Source of the DNA: Aedoeadaptatus acetigenes
GTDB taxonomy: Bacteria > Bacillota > Clostridia > Tissierellales > Peptoniphilaceae
DNA length: 64,000 nucleotides
Direction of reading: 5' to 3'
NCBI RefSeq assembly: GCF_025566985.1
Contig: NZ_JAOQJD010000003.1
Span: 110,133-174,132 of the forward strand
Below the pieces are notes generated by a model, which was not told the DNA's origin, searched no databases, and saw only the letters and a list, made by a program, of their open reading frames with translations. Both the position numbers and the translations under genes were made by a program. Positions 33,793 to 42,674 of the stretch are shown here, one piece after another (within the stretch, counting starts at the first letter, position 1; every line of letters begins with the position of its first letter).

Positions 33793-34946
33793 AGGCGAAT
33801 GTAGTCGTTTCTCAGGACGTAGAGGCCTTCTTCTTTCAGATCCTTTTCGATTTCATCCAAGGTGCGGGTGTCGGCGATGACGAATTGTTCTTCCCCTTCG
33901 TCTTCATCGGGCTCTTCGCCGCGGCGACCGATCCCCGTATCCACGGAAGCGGAAATCTTTGTAGCGGCATAGATCATGGCCTGATCTCTGAATTCTTTTC
34001 TTTCCCGCGTGGAAATGGTAATGGATGCAAAGGGCATGAAAATCCGCATGGCACAAATAAATTGCATGAGCTTCTTTTCACCGATGCGATTGGTATTGTC
34101 TACATCTTCCGCGCCGTGGGTGGGGCGAATTCGCGGGAAGGACACGGCGATTTCCACGTGGGGGTACTTCCGTTGTACCAAGTAGGCGTGAAGGCCCAAG
34201 CGGAAGCAGTCGGCCACGGGATCAGCCAAGCCGAAGAGCACGCCGAAGCCCACGCCCCGCATGCCGCCCATGGCGGCCCGCTCTTGGGTGCCCATGCGGT
34301 AGATGATGCTCCGTTTGTTTCCCCGGGGATGGTAGTAGTCGTAGACTTCGGGATCGTAGCTTTCCTGGAACACGGTGACGAAGTCGGCGCCGGCTTTTTG
34401 CAGCCGTTCGTAATCGGCTACATTGGCGGGATAAATTTCAAGGCTCACGACGCGGAAGTATTTTCTCGCAAGCTTTACGGCTTCTTCGATGTATTCCACC
34501 GACGAATAGTGATTGCTTTCGCCGGTTAAGATCAGCACGTCTTCGATGCCGTCTTTTGCCAGTGCCCGCATTTCCACTTCGATTTCATCGGAATTCAGCG
34601 CCGCCCGCTTAATGTCGCTCTTGGCGTTAAATCCGCAGTAGCGGCAGCCGTTTTCGCAGTAATTGGCGATGTAGAGGGGCGAGAAGGAATACACATTGTC
34701 GCCGAAGTATTGCCGGCGAAGGCCGCGGGCTTTTACCATCATTTGTTCGAGATAAGGTTCCGCCGCAGGAGAAAGCAGGGTGTAGAAATCATCCGGTGTG
34801 AGGCGATCTTTCCTGAGCACTTCCGCTACTTCGGCGCCGGTAACGGTCCTTTTGCTTTGCCGTTCGTAGGTGGATGCGATTTCTTCGGGAATGGCCTCGG
34901 AGATTTGATCCATGCCCGGGGCGTAATCGAATACTGTTTTAATCAT
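33789..34946 (-). CDS. thiH: 2-iminoacetate synthase ThiH
   Basis: 385 residues. Radical-SAM enzyme cleaving tyrosine to dehydroglycine for thiazole formation. The SAM cluster motif is YCENGCRYCGF (Cx3Cx2C, ~residue 85), with YSFSPLYIANYC before it and LILTGESNHYSSVEYI and MRIFMPFASITISTRE later. Start ATG 34946: GAGGAGG overlaps the thiG stop region 10 nt upstream. A longer frame to 34964 is less likely. Confidence 0.96.
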   Translation of the reverse strand: MIKTVFDYAPGMDQISEAIPEEIASTYERQSKRTVTGAEVAEVLRKDRLTPDDFYTLLSPAAEPYLEQMMVKARGLRRQYFGDNVYSFSPLYIANYCENGCRYCGFNAKSDIKRAALNSDEIEVEMRALAKDGIEDVLILTGESNHYSSVEYIEEAVKLARKYFRVVSLEIYPANVADYERLQKAGADFVTVFQESYDPEVYDYYHPRGNKRSIIYRMGTQERAAMGGMRGVGFGVLFGLADPVADCFRLGLHAYLVQRKYPHVEIAVSFPRIRPTHGAEDVDNTNRIGEKKLMQFICAMRIFMPFASITISTRERKEFRDQAMIYAATKISASVDTGIGRRGEEPDEDEGEEQFVIADTRTLDEIEKDLKEEGLYVLRNDYIRL

Positions 34947-34956
34947 AAAGCCCTCC

Positions 34957-35721
34957 TCAATCAAAGAAGTCTCTCAAAGGAGAAGAGGGATCGGCGCCTT
35001 TGTCCAGGACGCGGCCCGGTCCGGATAAATAGCCCAGGCGGCCCGCTTCGATAGCCAGCTTAAAGGCCTTGGCCATCATGGGAATGTCGTTGGCCGTGGC
35101 GATGCCCGTGTTGGCCATAATGGCGGCGGCGCCCATTTCCATGGCTTCGGCGGCTTGGGAGGGGCGGCCGATGCCCGCATCGACGATAATGGGCAGGTCG
35201 ATTTCGTCGATTAAAATTTGGATAAATGCCTTCGTGGCCAAACCGCGGTTGCTGCCGATGGGCGAAGCCAAAGGCATAATGGCGGCGGCACCGGCACTTG
35301 CCATGTCGCGGGCGTAGTTCAGATCCGGATACATATAGGGCATGACGACGAAGCCTTCATTGGCCAAAATATCCGTGGCCTTTAAGGTTTGTTCGTTGTC
35401 GGGGAGTAAGTACTTGGAGTCGCGCATGATTTCGATTTTAACGAAATTGCCGCAGCCCATTTCCTTCGCCAAGCGGGCGATGCGTACGGCCTCATCGGCG
35501 TTGCGGGCGCCGCTGGTATTGGGAATCAAGGTGACGTTTTTCGGAATAAATTCCAAAATATTCGTCACATCCGCCGTGTTCGCCCGGCGAAGGGCCACGG
35601 TAATCATTTCCGCACCGGCGTGGGTAATGGCGGCGTCGATTAATTCCGGCGCGTACTTGCCCGATCCTAAAATAAAGCGAGACTCAAAAGTCTTGTCCCC
35701 TAATTTCCACGTATCTTTCAC
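34957..35721 (-). CDS. thiG: Thiazole synthase ThiG
   Basis: 254 residues. Builds the thiazole ring from deoxyxylulose phosphate, dehydroglycine and ThiS thiocarboxylate. Motifs: FILGSGKYAPELIDAAI, ITVALRRAN with the Schiff-base Lys region later in GNFVKIEIM, VLPYM-like VVMPYMYPD, IIVDAGIGRPSQAAEAMEMG and ANTGIATANDIPMMA. Start GTG 35721 has AGGAGG upstream and overlaps the thiF stop by 4 nt (GTGA); the longer frame to 35799 is inside thiF. Confidence 0.95.
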   Translation of the reverse strand: MKDTWKLGDKTFESRFILGSGKYAPELIDAAITHAGAEMITVALRRANTADVTNILEFIPKNVTLIPNTSGARNADEAVRIARLAKEMGCGNFVKIEIMRDSKYLLPDNEQTLKATDILANEGFVVMPYMYPDLNYARDMASAGAAAIMPLASPIGSNRGLATKAFIQILIDEIDLPIIVDAGIGRPSQAAEAMEMGAAAIMANTGIATANDIPMMAKAFKLAIEAGRLGYLSGPGRVLDKGADPSSPLRDFFD

Positions 35722-36344
35722 TCGAATCCTCCTATCATCAGTTCGAAAACAACTTGACATTCCATGGCGGCGATGGTCATGACCTTGGGCAGGTAACAAT
35801 CCCTGCGGTCCTCGCCGTTAAAATCTCCCACCATATGAATGTGACCGAAATCCTTGCGCATCACGGCGCCCGAGGGCCCCGCCACGCCGGTGGTACAGAC
35901 ATAAGGTGTTGTGTGCTCTTGGAAAAAATCAAAGGCCTCTATTTTCGACCGGACGCCGTCGTAGGCCTCCACCACAATGTCGGCCTCGGCTTCAATGCCT
36001 TCAAGCACCTCGGCGTCCACAAATTCATCGCGCGCCTCCACACAAACGTGGGGCAGCCAATCCTTTATGCGCTCCGCCGTGGCCTGCGCCTTCTTTTTTC
36101 CTATATCTGAAACGCTGTAGTTTTGGCGATTTAAATTCGACGCCTCCACCACATCGAAATCGTACAAAATAAGTTTTCCGACGCCCAGGCGAGCCAATAT
36201 CCACGCCACTTGGGATCCCAAACCGCCGCAACCTAATACGGCGACGGTAAAGTCCTTCACGGCTTCGCTGATCTCGGGCCTTTGACGGGCCAGGACGTCC
36301 TCTCGTTTAACCTCCACCGGTAAAAGAAAACACCTCCAATACAT
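35718..36344 (-). CDS. thiF: ThiF-family sulfur carrier adenylyltransferase
   Basis: About 208 residues, the short ThiF form. AVLGCGGLGSQVAWILARLGVGK (Rossmann nucleotide loop), LYDFDVVEASNLNRQNY (Asp/Arg of the E1 active site) and VVEAYDGVRSKIEAF. It activates the C-terminal glycine of ThiS. No CxxC zinc motif is obvious. The start is uncertain: ATG 36344 would overlap thiS by 38 nt with a poor ribosome-binding site; GTG 36317 gives an 11-nt overlap and a GGAGG 15 nt upstream. Confidence 0.88.
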   Translation of the reverse strand: MYWRCFLLPVEVKREDVLARQRPEISEAVKDFTVAVLGCGGLGSQVAWILARLGVGKLILYDFDVVEASNLNRQNYSVSDIGKKKAQATAERIKDWLPHVCVEARDEFVDAEVLEGIEAEADIVVEAYDGVRSKIEAFDFFQEHTTPYVCTTGVAGPSGAVMRKDFGHIHMVGDFNGEDRRDCYLPKVMTIAAMECQVVFELMIGGFE

Positions 36345-36507
36345 CTTCGTCGTCGACGACTGTATTCGCCATGTCCGCCCGCTTCACCAGGACCCCGTTC
36401 ATTTCCAGGGCCACGCCGGAAGCGTCGTAGCCGGCGCGGATCAAAACGTCCACCAAGGGTTCGGGGCCGCTTAATTTCACGACCTTCCCGTTAATCTTCA
36501 CAGTCAC
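36307..36507 (-). CDS. thiS: Sulfur carrier protein ThiS
   Basis: 66 residues, beta-grasp fold. It ends FSFTGGG, so the required C-terminal Gly-Gly is present with one extra Gly before it. VKINGKVVKL and VALEMNGVLVKRADMANTVV match the family. It carries sulfur as a thiocarboxylate to ThiG. First gene of the second thi operon; start at 36507 with GGAGG upstream. Confidence 0.92.
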   Translation of the reverse strand: MTVKINGKVVKLSGPEPLVDVLIRAGYDASGVALEMNGVLVKRADMANTVVDDEDVLEVFSFTGGG

Positions 36508-36515
36508 CTCCTCAC

Positions 36516-36609
36516 AAAAAAAGGCACGAAGAAATCACACCCGCGGTGGTGTGCCCCTTCGTGCCTTGCACTCTGCCCAGAGTATAACACGGTCGCTCTC
36601 CCGTGACAA
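36516..36609 (-). promoter_or_regulatory. thiS promoter and leader hairpin (attenuator-like)
   Basis: Minus-strand promoter TTGTCA (36604-36609), 17-nt spacer, TATACT (36581-36586) preceded by TG. The leader starting near 36574 almost immediately forms a long hairpin: outer stem GGCACGAAG/CTTCGTGCC (36557-36565 with 36523-36531), inner stem CACACC/GGTGTG, followed by TTTTTTT and then GAGGAGG. This is an intrinsic terminator inside the leader. I see no TPP-aptamer core here. Confidence 0.75.
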
Positions 36610-37152
36610 GTCATATAGGTGTAAAATCTTCAACCTTACCCCTTTTTCCCTGTGCTTCTTTCTTTAATACGCCCTTTCCCAATGCCTTTTATTTTCCCGT
36701 AACTTGCATCTTTTTGACGGCGGATCCGCTTTCCTTCCGAGGCCACGGCAAATAACGCGGACAACGCCCCCTTTTTTGCACATGTGGCGATTTTTATTAA
36801 AATGCCCTCGGAGAAAGGGGAAAGTCCTCGGGAAAACTTTTTATTTACCCTTTTAATTAACTTATAGATTATTCATTATTTTGATTTATCGGCTTCCGGT
36901 GCGTTCCCCTGGTTGATTCACCCGCTTTTCGTTTTGCCGCCTTTTCACCTTAAATAATTCCTCCATTTTTCCTGTTTTTTAAAATTTTAATTTCTCCGAA
37001 TCTTTTCACTTGATAATTTTATCACCTGTCCCGTCCTACAAAAAAATAATTTTAAAAAAAGTCAACTTTTTTGTAAAAAGAGGTTTAATTTTCTGAAAAA
37101 GCGTGTATAATGTATTCACAAGCAGTTATTCATACTTATTTGGAGGTGACTT
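36610..37152 (+). other. 543-nt intergenic region upstream of the alanine symporter gene
   Basis: AT-rich on the right, mixed on the left, with no convincing ORF on either strand. A TATAAT at about 37107-37112 and AGGTGA just before ATG 37153 are the likely promoter and ribosome-binding site. I looked for a glycine-riboswitch core (common before this symporter family) and did not find one. CCTCGG occurs twice near 36808 and 36829; no larger repeat was recognised. Confidence 0.5.
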
Positions 37153-38535
37153 ATGAGTTTTGCAGAAGTACTAGGTAAGATTGATGCGTTCCTATGGGGT
37201 GTTCCTTTAATGGTATTGCTCGTCGGCGCAGGTATTATCTTGTCCGTCCGCACCGGTTTCGTCCAATCGAAACATTTCGGCTACATCATGAAAAATACCA
37301 TGGGCAAAATGTTTGAAAAGAACGAAATCGAAGAAGGCGCTATCTCGCCCTTCCAAGCATTGTCCACGGCACTGGCCGCCACGGTCGGTACCGGTAACAT
37401 CGTCGGCGTATCGGTCGCCATCTTAGGCGGCGGTCCCGGCGCCGTATTCTGGATGTGGGTTGCCGCATTCTTCGGTATGTGTACGAAGTTCTCGGAAGTT
37501 AACTTATCCGTCGCTTATCGGGTGAAAACCGAAGACGGCTACGCCGGCGGCCCCATGTATTACTTAGACCGCGGCTTAAAGAAACCCTGGTTAGGCAAGT
37601 GCTTCGCCTTCTTGGCAGGTGTTGCCTGCTTCGGCATCGGTTGTTCCGTACAATCCAACGCCATCGCCGGTACGTTGAAGTCTTCCTTTAACGTTCCGCC
37701 CATGATCACCGCCGTGGTCATCACCATCGCCGCTTCCGTCGTTATTATCGGCGGGATTCAATCCATCTCGAAAGTTACCGAAAAGCTCGTTCCCTTTATG
37801 GCAGCTTTCTACATTGTCGGCGGTTTAATCATTATTATCTCTAACGCTCACATGCTTCCCTTCGCCATCCGCGCAATCTTCGTCGGCGCATTCAATCCGT
37901 CGGCAGTCGGCGGCGGGGTCATCGGCTACACCATTATGTTGGCTATGCGCAACGGCGTCAGCCGCGGTGTCTTCACCAACGAAGCCGGCTTAGGTTCTTC
38001 GCCTATCGCCCACGCCACGGCATCCACCGACCACCCGACCCGTCAAGGTATGTGGGGTGTTACGGAAGTATTCTTGGATACCTTTGTTGTCTGCACCATC
38101 ACCGCACTCGTAATCATTACTTCCGGCGTTTTGGACGAAGGCATCACCGATGCATCGGCTCTCGTAGCAACGGCATTCGATATGCACTTGGCTATCGGTA
38201 GATACATCGTATCCTTAGGCTTATTGCTCTTCGCATTCTCCACCATTCTCGGTTGGGAATACTACGGCGAAACCTCCGCGCGCTACCTCTTAGGTAGAAA
38301 GATCAGCAAACCTTACAAACTCCTGTATGTCATTATGATCTTTGTCGGTTGCGTTATGAACTTAGACCTTGCATGGACCGTCGCAAACATTCTCAATGCT
38401 TTAATGGCTATCCCGAACTTAATCGGTCTGATCGGACTCTCCGGCGTCGTTGTCGCTCTCGAAAAAGACTTCTTCAGCGACGACCGCAAACGGACGTCCC
38501 CTGCAGAATACGAACACTTATTGAATTTAAAATAA
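37153..38535 (+). CDS. Alanine/glycine:cation symporter (AGCS family)
   Basis: 460 residues with about ten membrane helices. Family motifs: GFVQSKHFGYIMKNTMGKMF, GAISPFQALSTALAATVGTGNIVGV, GGPGAVFWMWVAAFFGMCTKFSEV, GGPMYYLDRGLKKPWLGK, and FTNEAGLGSSPIAHATASTDHPTRQGMWG. It imports alanine or glycine with Na+ or H+, fitting an amino-acid fermenter. Start ATG 37153 with GGAGGTG. Codon use suggests high expression. Confidence 0.94.
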   Translation: MSFAEVLGKIDAFLWGVPLMVLLVGAGIILSVRTGFVQSKHFGYIMKNTMGKMFEKNEIEEGAISPFQALSTALAATVGTGNIVGVSVAILGGGPGAVFWMWVAAFFGMCTKFSEVNLSVAYRVKTEDGYAGGPMYYLDRGLKKPWLGKCFAFLAGVACFGIGCSVQSNAIAGTLKSSFNVPPMITAVVITIAASVVIIGGIQSISKVTEKLVPFMAAFYIVGGLIIIISNAHMLPFAIRAIFVGAFNPSAVGGGVIGYTIMLAMRNGVSRGVFTNEAGLGSSPIAHATASTDHPTRQGMWGVTEVFLDTFVVCTITALVIITSGVLDEGITDASALVATAFDMHLAIGRYIVSLGLLLFAFSTILGWEYYGETSARYLLGRKISKPYKLLYVIMIFVGCVMNLDLAWTVANILNALMAIPNLIGLIGLSGVVVALEKDFFSDDRKRTSPAEYEHLLNLK

Positions 38536-38559
38536 CTCATACTCATACTGCTAAAGAGG

Positions 38560-38588
38560 CCCTCGGCAATTGCCGGGGGTTTTCTTTT
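38560..38588 (+). terminator. Terminator after the alanine symporter gene
   Basis: CCCTCGGCA-AT-TGCCGGGGG stem (38560-38579, with one G-T pair) followed by TTTTCTTTTT. Confidence 0.8.
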
Positions 38589-38632
38589 TGGTCAATGTTT
38601 GGAAGTCGAATAGGATCCCTCGAAAACAAATA

Positions 38633-38666
38633 TAAAAACGTCCTTCCCTTTTTTAGGAAAGGACGT
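38633..38666 (-). terminator. Terminator after the LysR gene
   Basis: Minus-strand ACGTCCTTTCC/GGAAGGACGT stem, then TTTTTATATTT. Confidence 0.78.
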
Positions 38667-38682
38667 GTCGCTTTTTGAATTT

Positions 38683-39543
38683 TTACAGTTCTTCCGCTCC
38701 TTCGATTAAACGGCGGTACAATTCGATGCCGCCGGTTCCCTTTAGTGCCACCAGGGAAAATTCGTGGCGGTCCGTAATTCCCTCCACGTGAAAGGTGGCG
38801 AGACGAGGATTGTTTTTCGCGATGCTTTCGTAGCCGAAGGAGATTCCTACATTTGCCGCCACCAATTTCGAAATCAGAGCCAAACTCGACGAGGTGACGA
38901 GACGCTTAAAATCCTGCACCTCATAGCCCTTGTAGCGCAGTTTGTCTTCAAGAATTTCCCGGGAACCGCTCCCCGGCTCCCGCACCACCAGACAATCTCC
39001 CGATACGGCTTCCAGGGAAAGACTGCGGCCTTTGTAGGGGTGATCGGCGCTGCAGATTCCCGTAAAGGTCTCTTCTTTTAGCACAGAAAAATCGAATTCG
39101 TTTTTCGCAAACTGCCCCTCCACCATGAGAAAATCCAGGCGGGCGTTTCGCAGCCGGTCCAGCAGGGCTTCCGTATTGTCCACGGTCAAGACGAAGTTGT
39201 TGGGCCGATCGTTTACCAATGCCGCGAGTTTTTGGGCATAGGCGTATTCTCCCAAAGTCTTTGTGAGGCCGATGCGTATGGTGCGGGCCTTTTCTCTTTT
39301 AAAGGCATTTAGGGTATCCCGGTAATTTTTTTGTTGGCTGCGAGCGTAGTTTTCCAGCACCCGGGCCTCGTCGGTGGGAATCATCTTTTTTCCGTCGTAG
39401 CGAAAAAATACGGCGCCGAATTCCTCTTCCAAGGAACGCATGTGTTTGGTCACCGCCGGTTGGGTAATGTGCAAATTTTCCGCCGCCCTGGTGTAATTTC
39501 CCGTGGCGAGGACTTCCAAAAAGGTGCTGAGTCGAATGTCCAC
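38683..39543 (-). CDS. LysR-family transcriptional regulator
   Basis: 286 residues. N-terminal winged HTH (LSTFLEVLATGNYTRAAENLHITQPAVTKHMRSLEEEFG) and a periplasmic-binding-like effector domain. Start is GTG 39543, with GGAGG 4 nt upstream. It is divergent from a YeiH-family exporter with a 100-nt shared control region, echoing the yeiE-yeiH arrangement in enterics, so it probably regulates that gene. Effector unknown. Confidence 0.92.
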   Translation of the reverse strand: MDIRLSTFLEVLATGNYTRAAENLHITQPAVTKHMRSLEEEFGAVFFRYDGKKMIPTDEARVLENYARSQQKNYRDTLNAFKREKARTIRIGLTKTLGEYAYAQKLAALVNDRPNNFVLTVDNTEALLDRLRNARLDFLMVEGQFAKNEFDFSVLKEETFTGICSADHPYKGRSLSLEAVSGDCLVVREPGSGSREILEDKLRYKGYEVQDFKRLVTSSSLALISKLVAANVGISFGYESIAKNNPRLATFHVEGITDRHEFSLVALKGTGGIELYRRLIEGAEEL

Positions 39544-39643
39544 ATTGCCTCCATATCGTTTCGTTATCGTTCTATAATGAATTATAATTTTATTTTATCC
39601 TAGATTTGTGAGATGATCAATGCACAAAGAAAGGAGCATTCCG
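39544..39643. promoter_or_regulatory. Divergent control region, LysR / YeiH
   Basis: Contains TATAAT at 39573-39578 reading plus, inside the AT-rich dyad ATAATGAATTAT, a plausible LysR-type T-N11-A site. AAAGGAG at 39630-39636 precedes the TTG start of the exporter gene. Binding sites are inferred by position only. Confidence 0.45.
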
Positions 39644-40657
39644 TTGAAATCCATCCAAGCAATTATTCCCGGGGTCCTGTTGACCGTCGTTATCGCTGCG
39701 ACCTCGAAATTCATCGAAAGCATATTGCCTATGCCCTTAATCAGCGCCTCGGTTATCGCCCTGTTTATCGGCATGATCATTAATTATTTTTTACAATCCG
39801 ACAATCCGGTGACCAAAGGCGCCACCTTCGCTTCGAAAAAATTATTGAAGCTCGGGATTATTTTACTGGGGGCCTCCCTGAACATGGCCACGGTCTTTCA
39901 AGTAGGCCGCCTGTCCCTTTCCGTCATGGTCTTTACCCTGCTCACCTGCTTCGGCATCGGCCACTTCTCCGGTAAATTCTTCGGACTGAACTGGAAGATG
40001 TCCAATCTCATCTCCGCCGGCACGGGGATTTGCGGCGGCAGCGCCATCGCCTCCATCGCCCCGGTCATCGAAGCCGACGATTTGGACGTGGCCTATGCCA
40101 TGAGCGCCACATTTATTTTCGACATGGCCATGATTATTCTCTTCCCCATTATGGGCCATGCCCTGGGCCTCTCCGACATGGCCTACGGCCTCTGGGCGGG
40201 CACCGCGGTTAACGACACCTCGTCGGTGGTGGCTGCAGGCTACGCCTTCTCCGACGGCGCCGGGGACTTCGCCACCATGGTCAAGCTCACCCGCACCCTG
40301 GTTATCATTCCCACGGTCATTACCTTCGCCTTGATTAGCGCCCACTTAAAATCCAAAGAAGAACACAAGCACGAAAAGGCGAAATTCTCTTTGACGAAAG
40401 TCATTCCCTGGTTTATCTTGGGCTTTTTGGCACTCACCGTCATTAACACCGCCGGCTTCATCCCCGAAAGCGTGGGCCACACCTTTAAACTCATCAGCAA
40501 ATTCCTTATGGTTATGGCCCTTGCAGGCATCGGCCTGAAGACCTCCTTAAAGGATATGAAGAGCGCCGGCACCGGCCCCATGCTTCACGGCTTCGTGATT
40601 TCCGCTCTCGTCGTCATCGTCGCCATTGGTGTCGAATATTTTATGGGTCTCGTATAA
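39644..40657 (+). CDS. YeiH/UPF0324 family putative sulfate/sulfite exporter
   Basis: 337 residues with ~10 helices. Motifs: ISASVIALFIGMIINYFL, KKLLKLGIILLGASLNM, SNLISAGTGICGGSAIASIAPVIEAD, and GLWAGTAVNDTSSVVAAGYAFS. The family is proposed to export sulfite/sulfate or taurine-derived sulfur; unproven. I chose TTG 39644 because AAAGGAG lies 7 nt upstream; ATG 39620 precedes that site and has none of its own. Divergent from a LysR gene. Confidence 0.88.
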   Translation: MKSIQAIIPGVLLTVVIAATSKFIESILPMPLISASVIALFIGMIINYFLQSDNPVTKGATFASKKLLKLGIILLGASLNMATVFQVGRLSLSVMVFTLLTCFGIGHFSGKFFGLNWKMSNLISAGTGICGGSAIASIAPVIEADDLDVAYAMSATFIFDMAMIILFPIMGHALGLSDMAYGLWAGTAVNDTSSVVAAGYAFSDGAGDFATMVKLTRTLVIIPTVITFALISAHLKSKEEHKHEKAKFSLTKVIPWFILGFLALTVINTAGFIPESVGHTFKLISKFLMVMALAGIGLKTSLKDMKSAGTGPMLHGFVISALVVIVAIGVEYFMGLV

Positions 40658-40670
40658 AATTGGGTATATT

Positions 40671-40700
40671 AAAAAGAGGATCATCGCGTCCTCTTTTTTT
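40671..40700 (+). terminator. Terminator after the YeiH gene
   Basis: AAAAAGAGGA/TCCTCTTTTT stem (40671-40680 with 40689-40698) and T-run; A-rich 5' arm makes it bidirectional. Confidence 0.85.
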
Positions 40701-40732
40701 CATACGCCATTTTATCTGTGAAAGGAGTTATT

Positions 40733-42082
40733 ATGTCTCATAGATTTGATTATATCGTTATCGGCGGCGGCAGCGGCGGCAGCGCCACGGCCAATCGCGC
40801 CGCCCAATACGGCGCCAAGGTCGCCATTGTGGAAGAAAAAGATTATGGCGGCACCTGCGTGAACCGGGGCTGCGTGCCGAAAAAAATCTTTTGGTACGCC
40901 TCGGGCATTCGCAGAACCCTGGAAAAGGAATCGGACAATTACGGCTACAATGTCGGCGACTGGAACTTTGATTTTAAAAAATTGCGGGAATCCCAACTGG
41001 GCTATATCGGCCGCGCCAGAGACAGTTTCGAATCGGGCCTGGAAGATAACGGCGTCACCAAGCTCTTCGGCAAGGCACGATTTAAAGACGCCCACACAAT
41101 CCTCGTCGACGGCGAAGAGTATAGCGCCGACCACATTACCATCGCCGCCGGCGCCCACCCGAACCCCTGCAAACTTCCCGGCGCGGAACTTGTCGACTAT
41201 TCCGACGATTTCTTTACATGGGAAGCGCTGCCCAAAACCATCGCCATCGTCGGCGGCGGCTACATCGGCACGGAGCTTTCCGGATTTTTAGCCGGCATGG
41301 GCGTGGAAACCCATCTTCTCGTAAGAAAAGATCGGATCCTCAGAAAATTCGATCCCTTTATTACCGACGCCGTCACAGAAGAATTGGAAAAAGGCGGCGT
41401 GAACATTCACTTCAACACCTCGTCGAAAAGCTTTAAGAAGGTGGACGGCGGCATTGAAATCACCTTCGAAGACGACACCACCGCCGTCTTTGAAAAGGTA
41501 CTTTGGGTGGCCGGCGTGACGCCGAACATCGAAGACCTGGGCCTTGAGAACACCAAGGTGGAAGTAGACGAGAAAGGCCGCATCGCAAGCGATGCCTATG
41601 AATGCACGGCGGAAGAGGGAATTTATGCCATCGGCGATGTCACGGGCAAATTGGACCTCACCCCCGTGGCCATCGCCGCGGGCAGACGCCTTTCCGATCG
41701 CCTCTTCGGCGGCAAAGAAGGCGCCCACTTGGACTACGACAATGTGCCCACCGTGGTCTTTAGCCACCCGCCCATGGGCACCGTGGGCCTGACGGTAAAA
41801 AATGCCGAGGAAAAATACGGCGAAGACGCCATTAAGACCTACACCTCTTCTTTCACGGACATGCGCTCCTCCGTGTCGGGCGATCCCCAACAATGCAAAA
41901 TGCTCCTGGTCTGCGCAGGCGATGAGGAAAAAATCGTGGGCCTTCACGCCATGGGCTACGGCGTGGACGAAATGATGCAAGGCTTCGGCGTGGCCGTAAA
42001 AATGGGCGCCACCAAAGCCGACTTCGACGCCACCGTGGCCATTCACCCCACCAGCGCGGAAGAAATGGTCACCATGCGCTAA
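40733..42082 (+). CDS. gor: Glutathione-disulfide reductase-like flavoenzyme
   Basis: 449 residues. FAD loop DYIVIGGGSGGSATANRAA, redox-active disulfide GGTCVNRGCVPKK, NAD(P) loop IAIVGGGYIGTELSGFLAGMG, second FAD motif GIYAIGDVTGKLDLTPVAI, and C-terminal dimer motif HPTSAEEMVTMR with the active-site His. Reduces a disulfide such as glutathione; substrate inferred. Start ATG 40733 with AAAGGAG. The last 104 nt recur at 45512-45615 with four silent differences. Confidence 0.9.
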   Translation: MSHRFDYIVIGGGSGGSATANRAAQYGAKVAIVEEKDYGGTCVNRGCVPKKIFWYASGIRRTLEKESDNYGYNVGDWNFDFKKLRESQLGYIGRARDSFESGLEDNGVTKLFGKARFKDAHTILVDGEEYSADHITIAAGAHPNPCKLPGAELVDYSDDFFTWEALPKTIAIVGGGYIGTELSGFLAGMGVETHLLVRKDRILRKFDPFITDAVTEELEKGGVNIHFNTSSKSFKKVDGGIEITFEDDTTAVFEKVLWVAGVTPNIEDLGLENTKVEVDEKGRIASDAYECTAEEGIYAIGDVTGKLDLTPVAIAAGRRLSDRLFGGKEGAHLDYDNVPTVVFSHPPMGTVGLTVKNAEEKYGEDAIKTYTSSFTDMRSSVSGDPQQCKMLLVCAGDEEKIVGLHAMGYGVDEMMQGFGVAVKMGATKADFDATVAIHPTSAEEMVTMR

Positions 42083-42097
42083 CCTATCAAACGAAAA

Positions 42098-42133
42098 CAT
42101 GGAGAAAGGTCTCTTCCTCTCTCCATGTTTTTT
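42098..42133. terminator. Bidirectional terminator between gor and the ABC cassette
   Basis: ACATGGAGA/TCTCCATGT stem (42098-42106 with 42120-42128) and TTTTTTAT; serves gor on the plus strand and the cassette's last gene on the minus strand. It differs from the hairpin that follows the gor remnant at 45615. Confidence 0.8.
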
Positions 42134-42674
42134 ATTTGTTATTTTTTAGAATATCATCTAAATCCATTTTTATACAGCTAATGGTTTCTTTCTTATGAAT
42201 ATTAAAATCGGGACTAACGAAGGCGTACAGATCCCTCGGGCGATTATGCTCGCGAAGAAATTGAATCATTTCTTTTTCTATGTGCAAAACTAGATCGAAT
42301 GTGGCGGTATCTCCCTTTATATCGTAGGGATCCGAAAAATAACACATACCGACGTGTTGATCATAAAGCTTAAAGCGGTAGGCCGTCGCTAAATCACTTA
42401 CGTTGGTTTGTACTGTCATCTTAATCAGCACATTTTCATTTGGATCCAGCTCGCTATCTTCTAAATACTTGGCGTCCTGCGTTGGCTCGCAGTTTAGTAA
42501 GGTGAAAAACTTGCCTTCCCCTAAATCTACGGATTCGCCAATTTTGTGCATGGTGTAAATGGAATTCTCTTTTGGCACATTGATGGGTAAATTGATGTAG
42601 ACGATCCGCACTACAGCCGAAAGAGCAAGCAGGAGCAGGGCAATTTTTATTCCTTTCGCACTATTCTTCCCCAT
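42132..42674 (-). CDS. Membrane-anchored accessory protein of the ABC cassette
   Basis: 180 residues. A basic start (MGKNSAKGIK) and one helix (IALLLLALSAVVRIVYI), then an extracytoplasmic domain of strands with no recognised motif. It overlaps the ATPase stop by 14 nt, so it is part of that operon. AT-rich with different codon choices from the housekeeping neighbours. Function unknown; an immunity or accessory role beside the exporter is inference. Confidence 0.72.
   Translation of the reverse strand: MGKNSAKGIKIALLLLALSAVVRIVYINLPINVPKENSIYTMHKIGESVDLGEGKFFTLLNCEPTQDAKYLEDSELDPNENVLIKMTVQTNVSDLATAYRFKLYDQHVGMCYFSDPYDIKGDTATFDLVLHIEKEMIQFLREHNRPRDLYAFVSPDFNIHKKETISCIKMDLDDILKNNK

Noticed and set aside
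36610..37152. Glycine riboswitch before the alanine symporter
   Set aside because: Searched for the conserved aptamer core on the plus strand and did not find it.
41288..42100. 270-aa minus-strand ORF
   Set aside because: Antisense shadow of gor with skewed composition.
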